Of a DNA stretch of 15,586 nt, positions 8,193 through 15,090 are shown one piece after another. The first letter of the stretch is position 1, and the number at the start of each line of letters is the position of its first letter. The notes beneath the pieces are model-generated. The model did no database searches. It was not told the DNA's origin and saw nothing but the letters and a program-made list of their open reading frames with translations. The position numbers and the translations under genes were made by a program. Source of the DNA: Bacteriovorax sp. (GTDB lineage Bacteria > Bdellovibrionota > Bacteriovoracia > Bacteriovoracales > Bacteriovoracaceae); the NCBI GenBank assembly GCA_030654205.1, contig JAURXW010000365.1:1-15586 (forward strand), written 5' to 3'.

Positions 8193-8339
8193 CTTTATTC
8201 TCCTTAAATTTCGTTAAGATGACGAGTTTACGCGCACAATGAATATACTATAAATTTTTACTACGCATCCGGTATTTAAGTCAACTGTTTACATGAAAAA
8301 AAATCATTAAATGCATCGCGTTTATCTTTTCTAAAAAAA

Positions 8340-8861
8340 CTAAACTGCTTCAAGCACTCCATCGACCAAATCAGAATACTGGGAAAGTCCCCAAATAACC
8401 ACGCGCTGTTCGCACGTTTTCTCTCTTTCGGGCTTGATTCTTCGCGAAGCCTTTACACCAGTAAAAAACCCATCAAGACCAGACAAATGAGAGCGCAAGA
8501 TTACTTCTTCATCTCTCGTAAGCCATACTTTTTGAATTTTTAATTGAGTTTCGTTACCAACTGGCTTCACTAAATCTTTTTTGAAATATTGATTTACCAG
8601 AGAAATAAACAGTTCTTTTGCTTCTTCTTTTACATTGTCGGTCTTATTGACTTCATTGAGCCACTGAAAACAATTTTCTTTTTCAATAGAATAAGTTCCG
8701 CGTGTATAACGAATCATATTTTTCATTAAAAGATTTGGTAAAATATTTAGTAGAAGTGAATGATCTAAATTTGTATCTAGAATAATTTCCTGCATATTTC
8801 TTTCTTTTTTTGACAACGATTCAATAATAATTCTTTCAATAATAAGTAGTCCGTCTTTCAT
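8340..8861 (-). CDS. Unrecognised 173-residue protein with winged-helix-like N-terminus
   Basis: No family was recognised with confidence. The first 60 residues (LLIIERIIIESLSKKERNMQ, then helical LLLNILPNLLMKNMI, then RYTRGTYSIEKE) have the helix-helix-recognition helix-wing look of a winged-helix domain ending in a beta hairpin. The middle (about 66-105) is helical and charged. The end (about 110-173) holds VWLTRDEEVILRSHLSGLDGFF and a basic RRIKPEREK stretch. There are no membrane segments. It is the second gene of a pair, 17 bases after the HTH gene, with AAAGGA five to six bases before the ATG. Co-transcription with a small HTH protein behind a sigma-54-type promoter suggests a regulatory role. 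This is inference from shape and context only. Confidence 0.65.
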   Translation of the reverse strand: MKDGLLIIERIIIESLSKKERNMQEIILDTNLDHSLLLNILPNLLMKNMIRYTRGTYSIEKENCFQWLNEVNKTDNVKEEAKELFISLVNQYFKKDLVKPVGNETQLKIQKVWLTRDEEVILRSHLSGLDGFFTGVKASRRIKPEREKTCEQRVVIWGLSQYSDLVDGVLEAV

Positions 8862-8878
8862 AAAAATTCCTTTGTTAA

Positions 8879-9220
8879 TTAAGCTGATAATTGATTTGCT
8901 GATTTATATTTTTGACTTGAAGTTTGTTTAATTTTCCAAATTTCCATTTTTCTTTTAAGGTAAGCCTCAATGTCTCTAATGGCCTCGGTACTTAGTTTTA
9001 AAGAACAATCGAAGGCCATAGCTTCAAGAGTGTCAGTCAATCCCATTTTTTCTTTAACTTTTCGCTGAAAAACCTGGTATTCACAAAGCTTCATCGTACT
9101 TCCGTTAAATAAACGAAATACTCTCGTCACTTGAATTCCTGTATCACTCGCAATGTTTTTTAGTGTCGGCTCTTCATTTAAAAGCATGTACTGTTTCAAT
9201 ATCGTTTTTTGTAGTTCCAT
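8879..9220 (-). CDS. Small HTH DNA-binding protein
   Basis: A 113-residue basic protein. Residues 19-40 (TLKNIASDTGIQVTRVFRLFNG) read as a helix-turn-helix: a first helix with ALA-like spacing, a TG turn, then a recognition helix; the following STMKLCEYQVFQRKV extends it. The rest is helical, with LSTEAIRDIEAYLKRKMEIWK near the C-terminus, which could dimerise. The family is not identified; it is probably a transcription factor, but phage-repressor-like or anti-sigma-type roles are not excluded. AAGGGGG lies five bases ahead of the ATG and fixes the start. A sigma-54-type promoter lies 34-50 bases upstream of the start codon. It is the first gene of a pair with the winged-helix-like protein. 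Confidence 0.75.
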   Translation of the reverse strand: MELQKTILKQYMLLNEEPTLKNIASDTGIQVTRVFRLFNGSTMKLCEYQVFQRKVKEKMGLTDTLEAMAFDCSLKLSTEAIRDIEAYLKRKMEIWKIKQTSSQKYKSANQLSA

Positions 9221-9253
9221 TCGATCCCCCTTAATTATTTATAGATCTCTAAA

Positions 9254-9270
9254 GCAGGAGTTGTGCCAAG
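9254..9270 (-). promoter_or_regulatory. Candidate sigma-54 (-24/-12) promoter for the HTH pair
   Basis: Read on the minus strand, CTTGGCACAACTCCTGCTTT has the invariant GG (-24) and GC (-12) exactly ten bases apart, and matches the YTGGCACG-N4-TTGC pattern except for A after GGCAC and C for T in TTGC. The predicted transcript would start near 9242, giving a leader of about 22 bases that still contains the AAGGGGG ribosome-binding site. A TATAAA nearby (9243-9238) has no -35 box at normal spacing. No enhancer-binding protein gene is visible in the window. Confidence 0.55.
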
Positions 9271-9340
9271 AATTATGACCAAAAAAGTTAACTAAGTTAG
9301 AGATTATTGGTTGGATTAAGAAGCTCTTTGAAGAATGGTG

Positions 9341-9354
9341 TTCTCTTTTGAGAA
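9341..9354. repeat. Short inverted repeat upstream of the sigma-54-type promoter
   Basis: TTCTC-TTTT-GAGAA has five-base arms around a four-base spacer. It lies about 85 bases upstream of the candidate -24/-12 promoter and just ahead of the plus-strand nuclease-like gene. The distance suits an activator site, but the repeat is short and may be chance. Confidence 0.2.
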
Positions 9355-9379
9355 TAAAATGCTTTAGAATAAGAACAGT

Positions 9380-10150
9380 ATGCAATTAAAACTCATCTCT
9401 TCTAATATACGCTACGAAAATGAAAATGATGGGGTTCACTCTTGGGAGAACCGCAGTCCGCTATTGCAAAAAATTATTACAGAATTTCATCCCGATATTT
9501 TAGCCACCCAAGAAGGCCGTGAAAAACAAATCAAGAGCCTTGCTTATTTAATACCATTAAAATTAATCGAATCTCATCGCGAATGGATTGAAGAGCGAAT
9601 GTACCCATGTCTTTATGTAAATGAAGAACAAATAAAAGTAAAAAGAAGTGGCGATATTTGGTTATCAGAAACTCCTCTCACTCCGGGATCTTTTTCATTT
9701 AAAAGTACATTTCCAAGACTATGCACGTGGATGGAAGTTACTCATCTTGTAAACAATCTCGATTATTTTATTGTCAACACCCATCTAGATCATGTGTTAG
9801 AAGAAACTCGTTTGGAACAAATTAATGTTTTGATTCGCGAAATAGATAAATTAAATCAGCAAAAACTTCCTTTAATTTTAATGGGTGATTTTAACGACTC
9901 TCCCGCCAGTGCCGTTTATCAATCTATATTAAATGCACTAGATTTAAAAGATCCATGGATAGAAAGTGGGTTCGTTGAAGAAACTTCTCATCACGGCTTT
10001 TTAGAAAATGCAGATCAAGGTGACCGCATAGATTGGATTTTAATTCCTCAAGCTTTTGCAGTTGAAGATATTTATTTAGAAAAAAAATCCTTTAATGGAG
10101 TTTTTCCTTCTGATCATTATCCTTTACTCGCTACCGTCATTCCGAGGTGA
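9380..10150 (+). CDS. Endonuclease/exonuclease/phosphatase (EEP) family hydrolase
   Basis: A 256-residue Mg-dependent EEP-superfamily enzyme. The family includes DNase I-like nucleases, AP endonucleases, sphingomyelinases and inositol phosphatases, which cut phosphate esters. Catalytic motifs appear in order: SSNIRYEN with Asn9, TQEGREKQ with metal-binding Glu45, VNTHLDH with His135, GDFNDSP with Asp170 and Asn172, DRIDWIL with Asp218, and SDHYPL with Asp245 and His246. All are intact. There is no signal peptide or extra domain, so it should act in the cytoplasm, and the substrate cannot be told from sequence. The WENR/DILATQEG N-terminal pattern resembles the broad 'DUF-like' EEP branch rather than ExoIII. 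It is a single gene with a weak ribosome-binding site; its last 34 bases overlap the 3' end of the convergent decarboxylase gene. Confidence 0.88.
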   Translation: MQLKLISSNIRYENENDGVHSWENRSPLLQKIITEFHPDILATQEGREKQIKSLAYLIPLKLIESHREWIEERMYPCLYVNEEQIKVKRSGDIWLSETPLTPGSFSFKSTFPRLCTWMEVTHLVNNLDYFIVNTHLDHVLEETRLEQINVLIREIDKLNQQKLPLILMGDFNDSPASAVYQSILNALDLKDPWIESGFVEETSHHGFLENADQGDRIDWILIPQAFAVEDIYLEKKSFNGVFPSDHYPLLATVIPR

Positions 10151-11025
10151 AGATAAGTTTCAATTCCTTTATTCGTGTAATCGAGAATATCCTGTGAGGG
10201 CGTCCATTTTCCTTTTTCTCCAATAACGATGACTGTTGATCCACCAAAAAGAAAATATCCTTTTTCATCGCCACGCTTAAAGTTTTGTCCTTTATTTAGT
10301 CCACTAGACTGGATTATTTTCCCAACACAAATAGCACCCACCTCAATATAGGCTAATTTACCGAAGTTTTTAGTTTCTAAGATTGTTACATGGCGCTCAT
10401 TCGTAATTAAAATATCTGGTTTAGCTTTTAAGGCAATAGGATTTACAGAATGAAGCAGACCACTCACCCGGTACTCATCAAGCACAATACCATCATCAGG
10501 AAAATGAAAACGGTGATAATCTACGGGACAAAGACGCGCTAATAATAATGGTCCATCCTCAAAAGTTTTATCCCAAGTTGAATTACTAATGAGTTCCTTA
10601 GGAAAAAGAAATGAACCTTTTACCGGAACTTTTTCTTCGTTAGCAATATTGGTATAACCAAAATACCGGGCCTCACTAAACGCCGGCATTTCGTTTGGGT
10701 TAAGAGTAAAAGGTCTTTTGCCAGCTTTAAATTTTCGAATAAAAAATTGATTAAAACTTGAGTAAGGCGATTCACTATTATGGCCTGACTCGGGCAAATA
10801 ATCTTCCATTGGAATATTAAAATTCTCAATAAAGGGCGCAATTTTGCCTTTGCTAAAACTAGAATTTTGCAAGGCCCCGTAAAGCTTACTGATCGGGGCC
10901 TTGCAAACAAGATGCGAAAGGGATTTCCCCGATGAAGTGAGATAAAGCCACTCAACAAATTTATCACCGTAAACTTTTTCTTTTTCTAATGAATTTGTTA
11001 AACGATTATAAAAATTGATTTCCAT
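10117..11025 (-). CDS. psd: Phosphatidylserine decarboxylase proenzyme
   Basis: A 302-residue protein of the PSD family that converts phosphatidylserine to phosphatidylethanolamine at the inner membrane. Seen: FNQFFIRKF (about 91-99), LCPVDYHRFHFP (165-176) with the family histidines His171/His174, and FGGST near the C-terminus with Ser263 as the self-cleavage and pyruvoyl-forming serine, giving a long beta chain and a 40-residue alpha chain. Odd point: the usual ADG/SPxD motif with the catalytic aspartate is replaced by FSEARYFG around Glu118. The ATG at 11025 is chosen because AGAGGG sits eight bases ahead of it and a good -35/-10 pair lies at 11088-11060. Longer in-frame readings to 11100 would start upstream of that promoter. 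It is single-gene and convergent with the EEP gene. Confidence 0.9.
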   Translation of the reverse strand: MEINFYNRLTNSLEKEKVYGDKFVEWLYLTSSGKSLSHLVCKAPISKLYGALQNSSFSKGKIAPFIENFNIPMEDYLPESGHNSESPYSSFNQFFIRKFKAGKRPFTLNPNEMPAFSEARYFGYTNIANEEKVPVKGSFLFPKELISNSTWDKTFEDGPLLLARLCPVDYHRFHFPDDGIVLDEYRVSGLLHSVNPIALKAKPDILITNERHVTILETKNFGKLAYIEVGAICVGKIIQSSGLNKGQNFKRGDEKGYFLFGGSTVIVIGEKGKWTPSQDILDYTNKGIETYLHLGMTVASKG

Positions 11026-11038
11026 GGCCATTACCCTC

Positions 11039-11067
11039 TTGAAGAAATTTTGTAACAGGATTATATC
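11039..11067 (+). promoter_or_regulatory. Promoter for the htrA-like gene, overlapping the psd promoter
   Basis: TTGAAG (11039-11044), 17-base spacer, TATATC (11062-11067); both boxes match sigma-70 consensus at four of six positions. A start near 11074 would give a leader of about 26 bases containing the AAGGAGG ribosome-binding site. Its -10 box shares bases with the opposing psd -10 box. Confidence 0.45.
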
Positions 11068-11088
11068 TATAGAGGACATTAGTAGCAA
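11060..11088 (-). promoter_or_regulatory. Promoter for psd
   Basis: On the minus strand TTGCTA (11088-11083), 17-base spacer, TATAAT (11065-11060), a perfect -10 and a four-of-six -35 box. A start near 11053 gives a leader of about 28 bases before ATG 11025. The -35 box overlaps the ribosome-binding site of the divergent protease gene. Confidence 0.65.
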
Positions 11089-11099
11089 GGAGGAGTTCA

Positions 11100-12173
11100 A
11101 TGGCCCGACGCTTTAGTTTCATAGTTTTATATATAGGTCTATTTTGCAGTAATGCATGGTCCTTGGAGTCAGTTCAAAAAAATGAATCTGCTCCAATGTT
11201 GGAAAATGAGCGAAATTCGATAAGCATTTTTCAAAATGTTGCCGATTCCGTTGTTAACGTTTCCAACATGAAAAAAGCTCGCAGTAATTTGGATATGAGT
11301 GGCGTTGAAGTTGAGTCTGGAATGGGATCTGGTTTTGTTTGGGATAAAACTGGTTATATTGTAACAAATTTTCATGTCGTTGATGGCGGTGATTCATTTT
11401 TAATTACTTTTAAAGATAATAAAAAACAATATCGAGCAAAACTTGTAGGAGCTGATCCCAAAAAAGATATTGCTGTTTTAAAATTAAATGAAACTCCAAA
11501 AGACCTAAAACCAATTATCGCTGGTGACTCAAAGAATTTACAAGTTGGTCAAAAAGCTTTGGCCATTGGTAATCCATTAGGATTTGATCATTCATTAACA
11601 ACTGGTTCGGTTTCTGCCCTAGATCGTAGCATAAAAGGGTATGCCGGTGTTTCAATAAATGGAATGATACAAACCGATGCTTCAATAAATCCCGGAAATT
11701 CAGGAGGAGCACTTCTTGATTCTCAAGGAAAATTAATTGGAATCAATACTATGATTTTCAATGGTGCAGGGGCCAGCGCAAGTGCAGGCTTAGGTTTTGC
11801 TATTCCCGTAGACACAGTTAAAAGCGTAGTTCCACAACTTATTTTATATGGAAAAGTTATTCGTCCTGGCTTAGGTATTGTTGTACTTGAAGATTTCTAT
11901 GCAGCCCGATTTGGTTTAAGAGACGGAGTAATGCTTAAATATGTTGACCCTAAAGGACCTGCTGCAAAAATCGGAATGAGAGGTATAACACGAAATAGAT
12001 TTGGTGAATATTTCTTAGGAGATATCATCACAGGTATTGATAATAATGCCATAAAAAGCTATGACGATTTATTTACAGTTATTGATAAATATAAAATTGG
12101 GGATACTGTAAAAATTAAATATATTCGGGACAATCAAGAAAAAACGGCCGTTATTAAATTAGTACAAATCTAA
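11100..12173 (+). CDS. HtrA/DegP-like periplasmic serine protease with one PDZ domain
   Basis: A 357-residue S1C-family protease. Residues 1-21 form a signal peptide (basic MARR, hydrophobic core, cleavage near NAWS). The trypsin-like domain (about 45-250) carries the complete triad: His92 in TNFHVVD, Asp123 in DPKKDIAVL, Ser201 in INPGNSGGAL. GMGSGFVWD at 74-82 and GLGFAIPVD follow the HtrA pattern. One PDZ domain occupies about 255-355 (PGLGIVV ... GDIITGIDNNAIKSYDDL). A single PDZ puts it with DegS/Deg1-like members rather than two-PDZ DegP, but a cleavable signal peptide suggests a soluble periplasmic enzyme that degrades misfolded envelope proteins. AAGGAGG six bases before the ATG is a near-perfect ribosome-binding site. 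Its stop is four bases from the end of the convergent btuD-like gene. Confidence 0.93.
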   Translation: MARRFSFIVLYIGLFCSNAWSLESVQKNESAPMLENERNSISIFQNVADSVVNVSNMKKARSNLDMSGVEVESGMGSGFVWDKTGYIVTNFHVVDGGDSFLITFKDNKKQYRAKLVGADPKKDIAVLKLNETPKDLKPIIAGDSKNLQVGQKALAIGNPLGFDHSLTTGSVSALDRSIKGYAGVSINGMIQTDASINPGNSGGALLDSQGKLIGINTMIFNGAGASASAGLGFAIPVDTVKSVVPQLILYGKVIRPGLGIVVLEDFYAARFGLRDGVMLKYVDPKGPAAKIGMRGITRNRFGEYFLGDIITGIDNNAIKSYDDLFTVIDKYKIGDTVKIKYIRDNQEKTAVIKLVQI

Positions 12174-12177
12174 TTTA

Positions 12178-12903
12178 TTAAAAATAAAAATGCTTATCAA
12201 AAAGTCCAGTTGAACGACAATTCTCTGGGCTTCCAATATTAAAACTACCATCTTTTCCCATCAACCAAATTTCATCAACTTTTGATTCTATTAAATCTAA
12301 GTCATGGGAGCTCATGATAATCGCCATATTACTTTCTTTAGAAATTTTCTGAAGTAACTTTAATAATTCTACTTTAGAAGGAATATCTAAATATGTAGTT
12401 GGTTCATCTAAAATTAATATCTCCGGTTGCTGGGCCAAGGCCCTAGCGATTAAAACTTTTTGTTTTTGTCCATCACTTAGATCAGAATAAAAATGCTCTG
12501 CTAAATCAAATACTCCGACTTGGTCCATAACTTGACTGACAATCTTCTTATCCGAATTATTTAAATCTCCTAGCCAGTTCGTATAAGGAGAACGCCCTAG
12601 TGAAATTAATTCTACTACTTTTAAAAAATCAACTTGAATTTTTTCAGTCAAAACAATAGATATAAATCTTGCTAATTCTTGCGAACTGAACACATTTATA
12701 CTTTTATCATGAATTTTGATATCTCCACCTATCGGCGCAATTAAATGAGCTAAGGTTTTTAACAAGCAACTTTTACCTGCACCATTGGCTCCCATTAAGG
12801 CAATAATCATCCCTTTTGAAACTTGAGCATTGATGTTTTCGAATAGACTTTTTTTATTAAAGCCAATTGAAAGATTTTGTAATTCTAATAAATTATTTTT
12901 CAT
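12178..12903 (-). CDS. btuD: Vitamin B12 (cobalamin/metallophore-type) ABC transporter ATPase
   Basis: A 241-residue ATPase of the FecE/BtuD group that powers import through the BtuC-like permease. Seen: Walker A GANGAGKS at 38-45 with Lys44, signature LSDGQ at 142-146, Walker B ILILDEP at 162-168 with Glu167, and SSHD with the switch His200. The Q-loop position reads VLTEK (about 84-88), so the usual glutamine is replaced by Thr/Glu; I recall this form from Bacteroidota homologues. The ATG at 12903 overlaps the permease stop as ATGA, which points to translational coupling and rules out longer in-frame readings to 12990. It is the last gene of btuF-btuC-btuD. Sequence alone cannot separate cobalamin from heme or siderophore importers; the neighbouring riboswitch-linked btuB supports B12. 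Confidence 0.87.
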   Translation of the reverse strand: MKNNLLELQNLSIGFNKKSLFENINAQVSKGMIIALMGANGAGKSCLLKTLAHLIAPIGGDIKIHDKSINVFSSQELARFISIVLTEKIQVDFLKVVELISLGRSPYTNWLGDLNNSDKKIVSQVMDQVGVFDLAEHFYSDLSDGQKQKVLIARALAQQPEILILDEPTTYLDIPSKVELLKLLQKISKESNMAIIMSSHDLDLIESKVDEIWLMGKDGSFNIGSPENCRSTGLFDKHFYF

Positions 12904-13847
12904 ACACTCAAATGCCTTTGACGATAAAGATAAATAACAATAACAGGAGCGCCAATTAAACCCAAAATAGCATTCACTGAAATTGACCAAGTTGGATTAA
13001 GTACAATTATCAATTCAGCAACAAACGCCAGCAGAATGCCGATGCAAAAGACTGCCGGTAAAAGTATTTTTAATTGTGAGCATTTTAAAAACTGACGAGC
13101 CAGATGAGGAGAAATAATTCCAATAAAACCTATAGGACCACAAAAAAATGTAACAACTGAAATTTGTAAAGCCGCCAAAGTTATAAAGATCACTCTAATT
13201 CGTTTTATATGAACCCCCATACTTTTAGCATAATTTTCTGACAGTAAAAATTGATTAAGAGATTTTATAAAAAATAAAACTGGCAATGTCGCGGCAACAG
13301 ATAAAAGAATAAACCTTGGTAAATCAGGACTCGTAACGTTTCTAAAACTTCCCATGCTCCATGCCAAATAATTTTTTAACTGCAAGGCCTGGCTCATATT
13401 TACCAATATAGAGATCCCACTTGAAGCAAAAGAAGAAATCAAGAGTCCAGTAATGATTAAACTTACTCGCGACATATTTTTATGGACAAAAAATATCAAG
13501 ATTGAAAAAACAAAGATGGCCCCCAAAAAGGACATCATGCTCCCCCCCCAATCCAAAAATGTCTGTGAAAAGCCAACTGAGGCCATCATCCAAAAAGCAA
13601 CAAAAAGTGATGAACCGGCACTGACTCCCAAAACATCTGGACCAGCGAGAGGGTTTTGAAAAAATATTTGCATCAACAGCCCGGCGACTGCCAGCATCCC
13701 ACCTGCAAACATACATACAAGAACCTTGGGTAAGCGAAGCTCCCAAATAATACTTGGCTCTAAGCTAAATCCTGTTTCACCGTACACCAATAAAAAGAAG
13801 GCCAGGAGTAGTATCAATATAAGTAATAAAATATTTTTAAAAATCAT
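12900..13847 (-). CDS. btuC: Vitamin B12 ABC transporter permease (FecCD/BtuC family)
   Basis: A 315-residue polytopic inner-membrane protein (E. coli BtuC 326) that forms the channel for B12 import. About ten hydrophobic segments are visible. Family motifs: RLPKVLVCMFAGGMLAVAG (about 38-56), QNPLAGPDVLGVSAGS (64-79), and CGPIGFIGIISPHLAR (about 236-251), the cytoplasmic loop that docks the ATPase. The ATG at 13847 overlaps the btuF stop as ATGA; a TTG further upstream at 13862 is less likely. A run of eight Gs on the coding strand (13549-13542, residues about 100-102, Trp-Gly-Gly) is unusual in such AT-rich DNA and could slip. Middle gene of the operon, coupled at both ends. Confidence 0.9.
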   Translation of the reverse strand: MIFKNILLLILILLLAFFLLVYGETGFSLEPSIIWELRLPKVLVCMFAGGMLAVAGLLMQIFFQNPLAGPDVLGVSAGSSLFVAFWMMASVGFSQTFLDWGGSMMSFLGAIFVFSILIFFVHKNMSRVSLIITGLLISSFASSGISILVNMSQALQLKNYLAWSMGSFRNVTSPDLPRFILLSVAATLPVLFFIKSLNQFLLSENYAKSMGVHIKRIRVIFITLAALQISVVTFFCGPIGFIGIISPHLARQFLKCSQLKILLPAVFCIGILLAFVAELIIVLNPTWSISVNAILGLIGAPVIVIYLYRQRHLSV

Positions 13848-14929
13848 AATTTTCGATACCAATATAATTTGTGCGAAGTAAATAATTCAGGATGAAAAAT
13901 GGATGATAGATCTAATAATAAAAGATCTGGTCTTTGTAGGCCAGTTTCCCAGAAGTCATTGGCCTTATGTCCATTGGTAATTAAATTATTATTAAAAATA
14001 TTTTTAGCTTTTATTAACAAATAGCGGGAATCTTTGTGAATTCCAAGCGCAAGGTCATCTGAATTTTCCCAAAAATTATGTGTTAACCAAATATCATATA
14101 AAGTTTTTTCTTTGCTCATTTCCTCAAGATTTATTTTCTGAGTCGTGGAACTGGTATTGTGGGGTACAACTTCCCCGCCCGCATCTTCGATTAATTGCCC
14201 GAGGTCACTTTTGCCTCCGCAAGTTACCCAGTACCCACCTTGAATTTCTCCCACCAAAACTTTTGCTTTTTTTTGTATTTTTTTATTTTTTTCTTTCAGG
14301 GCTAAATAGTTTTTTTCAATTGAATTGAAAATATTCTCCGCTTCAATTTCTTGATTATAAAAGCTAGAAATAAAAACTAACCACTCAGCCCTACCCAAAG
14401 ATGTACTTTCTTCAAAATCTTTATTAAAGACCACAGCTAGTTTCAGTAAATTAAAAACATGACGTTGACTTTGCGAAGTAAGATTTGAAGCGTACCCCAT
14501 AATTAAATCTGACTTTAACCCAAGTAAGAACTCTGGATTGTACTTAAAAGCTAAATCCTTGATCTGATTTAAATTAAATTTTTTTGAAACAATATAATTC
14601 TTACCTTGAAAGGCAATGAGTGTTTGTTCTTGATGTAATAATTCAAGGGCAGGAAGATAAGTTGTGGACATCATTACCACCTTTTTCACTGGCGTAGTGA
14701 TTTTTAATAATGATGTTGTACAACCTATTTCAGCATTTTCACTAAGTAAATATTGATCGTTATTTACATTTACTATTTTAAAATTCTTATAGTACTTAAT
14801 TGCAAAATGTTTGGCATAACGTGGTTGATACGTTTTTATAGGTGCTTGAAGATTGCACTCACTTGCATAAGCTAAGCTCAGTGCAAAGGTTAAAACAGAT
14901 AAGAAAATAATTAAAAGGATACTCTTCAT
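13844..14929 (-). CDS. btuF: Periplasmic vitamin B12-binding protein (BtuF/FecB-like)
   Basis: A 361-residue class III substrate-binding protein of the ABC importer. Residues 1-22 form a signal peptide (MKSILLIIFLSVLTFALSLAYA), cut before SEC, with no proper lipobox, so it should be soluble in the periplasm. Visible features: KKVVMMSTTYLPALELL (start of the first lobe), an LLGLKSDLIMGY segment typical of the domain, a long helix about 205-240 linking the lobes, GGYWVTCGGKSDLGQLIEDAGGEVV (second-lobe motif), and a C-terminal RPDLLLLDLSSIFHPEL. It is longer than E. coli BtuF (266), and B12 specificity is inferred from the divergent riboswitch-controlled btuB. The ATG at 14929 is chosen for its signal peptide; longer in-frame readings run into the riboswitch region. 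Its Shine-Dalgarno is weak. Confidence 0.85.
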   Translation of the reverse strand: MKSILLIIFLSVLTFALSLAYASECNLQAPIKTYQPRYAKHFAIKYYKNFKIVNVNNDQYLLSENAEIGCTTSLLKITTPVKKVVMMSTTYLPALELLHQEQTLIAFQGKNYIVSKKFNLNQIKDLAFKYNPEFLLGLKSDLIMGYASNLTSQSQRHVFNLLKLAVVFNKDFEESTSLGRAEWLVFISSFYNQEIEAENIFNSIEKNYLALKEKNKKIQKKAKVLVGEIQGGYWVTCGGKSDLGQLIEDAGGEVVPHNTSSTTQKINLEEMSKEKTLYDIWLTHNFWENSDDLALGIHKDSRYLLIKAKNIFNNNLITNGHKANDFWETGLQRPDLLLLDLSSIFHPELFTSHKLYWYRKL

Positions 14930-14957
14930 TGGTTGATTGTAAGAGTGAAAAAATTTC

Positions 14958-14986
14958 TTGTAAAGAATCATCCCTTTCAGTATAGT
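14958..14986 (+). promoter_or_regulatory. Promoter of the riboswitch-btuB transcript
   Basis: TTGTAA (14958-14963), 17-base spacer, TATAGT (14981-14986); the -10 box matches consensus at five of six positions. Transcription would start near 14993, just at the 5' edge of the riboswitch closing stem. On the opposite strand the same bases read TATACT (14984-14979), a possible -10 for btuF, but no -35 box at normal spacing was found for it. Confidence 0.6.
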
Positions 14987-14994
14987 CAATTCAA

Positions 14995-15087
14995 ACTTTA
15001 AGAGGTGAAGTAAGGTGTAAATTCCTTCACTGTCCCGCAACTGTAAAGTCAGATCCCTCTTGAAAGTCTATTCATCCCGTGGAGGAA
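14995..15087 (+). ncRNA. Cobalamin riboswitch upstream of btuB
   Basis: The hallmark B12-box CTGTCCCGCAACTGTAAA occupies 15030-15047, preceded by AGGTGTAAATTCC (15013-15025), both as in the Rfam cobalamin aptamer. A closing stem pairs ACTTT (14995-14999) with AAAGT (15063-15067) and AAGAGG (15000-15005) with CCTCTT (15056-15061), with a single bulged G. The aptamer is compact, with little extra sequence after the B12-box. Downstream, TTCATCC (15071-15077) can pair with GGAGGAA (15081-15087) apart from one A-G mismatch, burying the btuB ribosome-binding site; no U-tract follows, so control is likely at translation. Bound cobalamin would reduce BtuB synthesis. It faces btuB only; nothing similar is seen on the btuF side. 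Confidence 0.92.
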
Positions 15088-15090
15088 AGT

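Noticed and set aside
8193..8339. Promoter for the lipoprotein gene (TTGACT and TATAGT on the minus strand)
   Set aside because: The two boxes are 26 bases apart, too far for a sigma-70 promoter, and no better pair was found; the region holds an unmapped promoter at most.
11026..11100. N-terminal hydrophobic extension of the phosphatidylserine decarboxylase
   Set aside because: The -35/-10 promoter and ribosome-binding site for psd lie inside this stretch, so the start at 11025 is preferred.
12904..12990. N-terminal extension of the ABC ATPase
   Set aside because: The extension is Cys/aromatic-rich, lies within the permease coding region and is out of family length; the ATGA overlap gives a better start.
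14930..15040. N-terminal extension of BtuF
   Set aside because: It would put a signal peptide internally and runs across the btuB promoter and riboswitch; the frame is open there by chance.
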